Part shown: in pieces, positions 61,404 through 64,000 of the stretch
Layout of the letters: each line of letters begins with the position of its first letter
How positions within the stretch are numbered: position 1 is the stretch's first letter
DNA from: Paraburkholderia sp. NMBU_R16
GTDB lineage: Bacteria; Pseudomonadota; Gammaproteobacteria; Burkholderiales; Burkholderiaceae
Direction: 5' to 3'
NCBI RefSeq assembly: GCF_013282575.1
Contig: NZ_JAAAYE010000030.1
Coordinates: 1 to 64,000, forward strand
Length of the DNA: 64,000 nucleotides
The notes under the pieces: model-generated
What the model saw: the letters and a program-made list of their open reading frames with translations, nothing else
Databases searched by the model: none
What the model was told of the DNA's origin: nothing
Made by a program: the position numbers and the translations under genes

Positions 61404-62731
61404 AAACGCTCCATTTGAAGTCCGCCAGCGTGCGCCGCCGCGGGCACGATCGGCAAACAGGCCGGGCCAACCGGCTCGAATGCCTTGTAGGTCAGAATGA
61501 ATTCCTGGTGGCCGAGCATCTCCGACTTCGACCGCGCGCCGTTGGCGACATCGATGGTCAAATCGAAGACTTCGCGCCCAAGCTCGTCGAGCGTGCCGCG
61601 TCCCTCGAGGATGCGCCCGGCATCGACGTCCATGTCGCCCGGTAGTTTCCGGTAGGTGGCTGGATTGGCGCAAACCTTGATGACCGGCGAGACCGCCGAG
61701 CCGACGACCGAACCGCGGCCCGTCGTGAACAAAATGAGGTGACAGCCGCAGGCGATCAGCTCGCCGATTTCGGCATTGTCGCTGATGTTCGGAAAGCCGA
61801 AGCGCGGCTCGCCGTCGGGCACGACATCGAGCAGGTAAAGACCGCCCGTCGGCGGCACATCGCCCGGCTTGACGATGCCGACGATCGGCGATGCCCCGCT
61901 TTTCGCATAGGCGCCGAGCGACTTCTCCTCCTGTGTCGTGAGCCCGCCGTCGGCATTGCCGACCGCGAAGCTCCCGTGCCCCATGATCGTGTAGTAGCGC
62001 GCCGCTTTCGCTACGCATTCGACGATCGCGTCGCCGAGCTCGGGCCGTGCCGCGCGCGACTTCATATGGTATTCGCAGCCGACGAGCTCGCCCGTCTCTT
62101 CGAAGACGCAGGTCGCGCCGCGCTCGATGAGCGCATCGAACGCACGCCCCACGGCCGGGTTGGCCGTGATACCGCTCGTGCCGTCGGAACCGCCGCAGAC
62201 CGTGCCGACGATGAGTTCCGAAAGCTGCATCGGCACGGTGCCCTGCGCGCGCAAGGCCTGCCGCGTGCGCTTCACCCAGTCGACCCCGCGCATCACCGTG
62301 CTGCGCGTGCCGCCCGTTTCCTGGATCGTCAACACCTCGACCGGCCGTCCGCTTTCGCGCACGAGATCGGCCAGATAGTGCTTGTTCATGCTTTCGCAGC
62401 CGAGCGAGACGAACAACACCGCGCCGACATTCGGATGCGTGGCGATACGCGCGAGCATTTTCTCCGCGTAGGCGTTCGGATAGCAGCCGGGAAAGCCGAT
62501 CAGATGGACATCGGGTTGTTCGTCGTGGGCGTTGGCGACATCGAAGTCGCCCTCCCCGGCGTCGGCGTCGGACTCGTCGTAGCGCGGGCCAAAGCGCGTG
62601 ACGATTTCGCGCGCCACGTGATGGGCGCATTCGACGAGATACGCGACCGCGATCACGTTGCGAATGCCCTTGCGGCCATCACTGCGCAAGTAACCGCGAA
62701 GCGGGGCTGATTCGGAAGAGAGCTCGTTCAT
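61400..62731 (-). CDS. UxaA-family dehydratase, large subunit
   Basis: A 443-residue member of the altronate/galactarate dehydratase family C-terminal part: GYLRSDGRKGIRN near the start, VCGGSDGTSGITANPAVG in the middle and HLILFTTGRGS. It is split from the SAF-type small subunit encoded immediately upstream (29 bases), as in many bacteria. It would dehydrate an aldonic acid such as L-fuconate or altronate to a 2-keto-3-deoxy acid. The sugar remains to be shown. Confidence 0.87.
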   Translation of the reverse strand: MNELSSESAPLRGYLRSDGRKGIRNVIAVAYLVECAHHVAREIVTRFGPRYDESDADAGEGDFDVANAHDEQPDVHLIGFPGCYPNAYAEKMLARIATHPNVGAVLFVSLGCESMNKHYLADLVRESGRPVEVLTIQETGGTRSTVMRGVDWVKRTRQALRAQGTVPMQLSELIVGTVCGGSDGTSGITANPAVGRAFDALIERGATCVFEETGELVGCEYHMKSRAARPELGDAIVECVAKAARYYTIMGHGSFAVGNADGGLTTQEEKSLGAYAKSGASPIVGIVKPGDVPPTGGLYLLDVVPDGEPRFGFPNISDNAEIGELIACGCHLILFTTGRGSVVGSAVSPVIKVCANPATYRKLPGDMDVDAGRILEGRGTLDELGREVFDLTIDVANGARSKSEMLGHQEFILTYKAFEPVGPACLPIVPAAAHAGGLQMERL

Positions 62732-62760
62732 CGAAGTATCCGTCGAAAAGGGATCGGTGC

Positions 62761-63099
62761 TCAACGCTTGTCGTGGGCGACGAAGCTGTGTCCTTCGTCG
62801 TGCGTATACGTGGGCAAATAGTCGCTCACGAGATTGTGCATGTGCAGATGCTCGCCGCGTGCGACGCTCGCCGTCACATGGCCGATCGGCGCGCCGTAGC
62901 GGATGACCTTCTCGCCCGCTGCGAGCGGACGGCGCGCGAGCTTGTGCGCGAGCGGAATCGTCGTCGCGAGTACGACGGTCTCGCCGTCGATGGCGAGCGC
63001 CGTACCGGCTTCGAGCGTCGTCGCGGCGATCACGCAGTTGTCCTCCGGCGCAAGCAGAATCAGGCGAGGATCGAATGTCGGAGAAGTCATCGTCGTCAT
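62761..63099 (-). CDS. UxaA-family dehydratase, small subunit (SAF domain)
   Basis: A 112-residue protein with the SAF beta-clip fold: LILLAPEDNCVIAATTLEAG, the conserved lysine in AHKLARRPLAAGE, and GEHLHMHNLVSDY at the end. It pairs with the large subunit encoded next. The ATG overlaps the stop of the permease gene (ATGA). Confidence 0.88.
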   Translation of the reverse strand: MTTMTSPTFDPRLILLAPEDNCVIAATTLEAGTALAIDGETVVLATTIPLAHKLARRPLAAGEKVIRYGAPIGHVTASVARGEHLHMHNLVSDYLPTYTHDEGHSFVAHDKR

Positions 63100-64000
63100 G
63101 CGTCACCGCCGGTCAGTTTCGTCGACATCAGCGCTGCGAGGATCAGCGCACCGTAAATCGCTTGAACCCAGAACGACGGCACATGCGCGAGCGTCAGCAG
63201 ATTCTGCGCTACGCCCAGTAGCATTGCGCCCACGAGCGCACCTAGTATCGACCCTTTGCCACCATCGAGCGAAATCCCGCCAACGACGGCCGCGGCGACC
63301 ACCGTGAAAATCATGTCGCCGCGACCGCTGGCGTCGATCGCACCGCCGTAGCCCGCGGCCGCCACACCGCCGTAGCCCGCGGCCGCCACACCGCCGGCGG
63401 CCGCAAGGACACCGCCGATCACGAACACACCCCATACGATACGCTCGACGCGAATGCCCGCCGCGCGCGCCGCCTCACGGCTGCCGCCTATCGCATAAAG
63501 GGCGCGGCCCAGCCGGTGATAGCGCAGCATGAACGCAGCCGCGGCGAACGATGCCGCGGCGAACCAGACCGACATCGGCAGCCCGAGCGCGCTCGCCGCC
63601 GCGAGCGTGCGAACCGACGGAGGCAGGACGAACGCGGCACCCCCTCGCGTCACACCGGCCAGCACGCCGCGCAATACGATCAGCATCGCAAGCGTCGCGA
63701 CGAAAGCGTTCAGGCGCAGTCTGACGACGAGCAATCCGTTGATCCAGCCGATCATGGCCCCCACGGCCAGAACGACCGCAAGCGCCGCCGCGGGCCACGC
63801 CCAGCCTAGCCCGCCGGAACCGGCTGACATGACGAGCATGACGCCGACCGCCGGGGCGAGTCCGAAGGTCGACGCGAGCGACAAGTCGAACTGGCCGACG
63901 AGCACGATCAGCGACTCGGCAAGCACGACGAGTGCAAGGACTGACGTTGCAGCGAGCACGTTGACGAGATTGGCGCGTGCGAGGAAATTGGGACTGACGA
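63096..64000 (-). CDS. Sugar ABC transporter permease (RbsC family), 5' end beyond the window
   Basis: At least 300 residues of a BPD_transp_2 permease; the reading frame stays open to the window edge (upstream residues include SPNFLARANLVNVL), so the start lies outside. Family landmarks are GQFDLSLASTFGLAPAVGV, GALYAIGGSREAARAAG-like loop text (RALYAIGGSREAARAAGI), and GGISLDGGKGSILGALVGAM. It belongs to the same operon as the UxaA, SDR and FAH genes and would import their sugar. A 24-bp tandem duplication (63343-63390) adds eight residues in a loop between two helices. Confidence 0.87.
   Translation of the reverse strand, partial: VSPNFLARANLVNVLAATSVLALVVLAESLIVLVGQFDLSLASTFGLAPAVGVMLVMSAGSGGLGWAWPAAALAVVLAVGAMIGWINGLLVVRLRLNAFVATLAMLIVLRGVLAGVTRGGAAFVLPPSVRTLAAASALGLPMSVWFAAASFAAAAFMLRYHRLGRALYAIGGSREAARAAGIRVERIVWGVFVIGGVLAAAGGVAAAGYGGVAAAGYGGAIDASGRGDMIFTVVAAAVVGGISLDGGKGSILGALVGAMLLGVAQNLLTLAHVPSFWVQAIYGALILAALMSTKLTGGDA
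63343..63390. repeat. Exact 24-bp tandem duplication inside the permease gene
   Basis: Two identical 24-base copies (63343-63366 and 63367-63390) encode the eight-residue unit GVAAAGYG twice. There is no mismatch, suggesting recent replication slippage. The frame is kept. Confidence 0.9.

Overview
The window is a stretch of a high-GC (roughly two-thirds G+C) betaproteobacterial chromosome. The gene content points to Burkholderia sensu lato (Burkholderia, Paraburkholderia, Caballeronia or Trinickia): an OprB-type porin, a BPSL1445-type SYLF lipoprotein, the selO-msrB-yciB-bolA-ppi-purL run, an intracellular polyhydroxyalkanoate depolymerase, and a hypoxia-type group of universal stress proteins, FNR regulator, alcohol dehydrogenase and DUF1488 protein. 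The species cannot be fixed from the sequence alone. No rRNA, tRNA, CRISPR array or prophage was seen.

Layout. 1-3078 is an accessory edge: a probable IS21-type insertion-sequence end has truncated an MFS transporter gene, followed by an OprB porin with a clear promoter and palindrome, a putative secreted protein with ten-residue repeats, and a gene-free stretch holding an imperfect 24-bp direct repeat. 3079-8816 is a catabolic block: a three-subunit FAD/[2Fe-2S] dehydrogenase (+ strand) converging on a minus-strand operon of bicupin, second FAD amine/amino-acid oxidase and Asp/Glu-racemase-like protein. 9123-10612 carries a 2OG-Fe(II) oxygenase and a phosphoribosyltransferase. 10641-15641 is the stress module prkA-yeaH-spoVR. 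16144-22015 is a ribose-type uptake operon (rbsB-rbsA-rbsC-lacI-rbsK). 22236-25736 carries small envelope proteins, a glycosyltransferase and a Rap1a-domain protein. 25845-30787 is the cell-cycle/housekeeping run mltG-tmk-holB-GNAT-tatD-ankyrin.

30867-37937 contains ygfZ and an NRDE protein, then a minus-strand run of acyl-CoA ligase, nicotinamidase, Dabb protein, PaaI-type thioesterase, medium-chain reductase and SDR. 38076-42003 is selO-msrB-yciB-bolA-ppiC ending in a strong terminator, facing purL (42097-46179). 46474-54660 holds a DadA-like oxidase, nnr, pgi, a lone YbbA/LolD-like ATPase sharing its start codon with the divergent tesA, and ppiD.

54844-59593 looks like a low-oxygen response island: PHA depolymerase, two UspA proteins, an FNR with all four cluster cysteines, a zinc alcohol dehydrogenase and DUF1488. 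A perfect FNR box and a second near-consensus box at class II spacing lie in its intergenic regions. 59744-64000 is a sugar-acid catabolic operon (sugar ABC permease, two-part UxaA-type dehydratase, SDR, FAH-family hydrolase) that fits a nonphosphorylative deoxysugar (L-fucose or L-rhamnose type) route. The permease runs off the window end.
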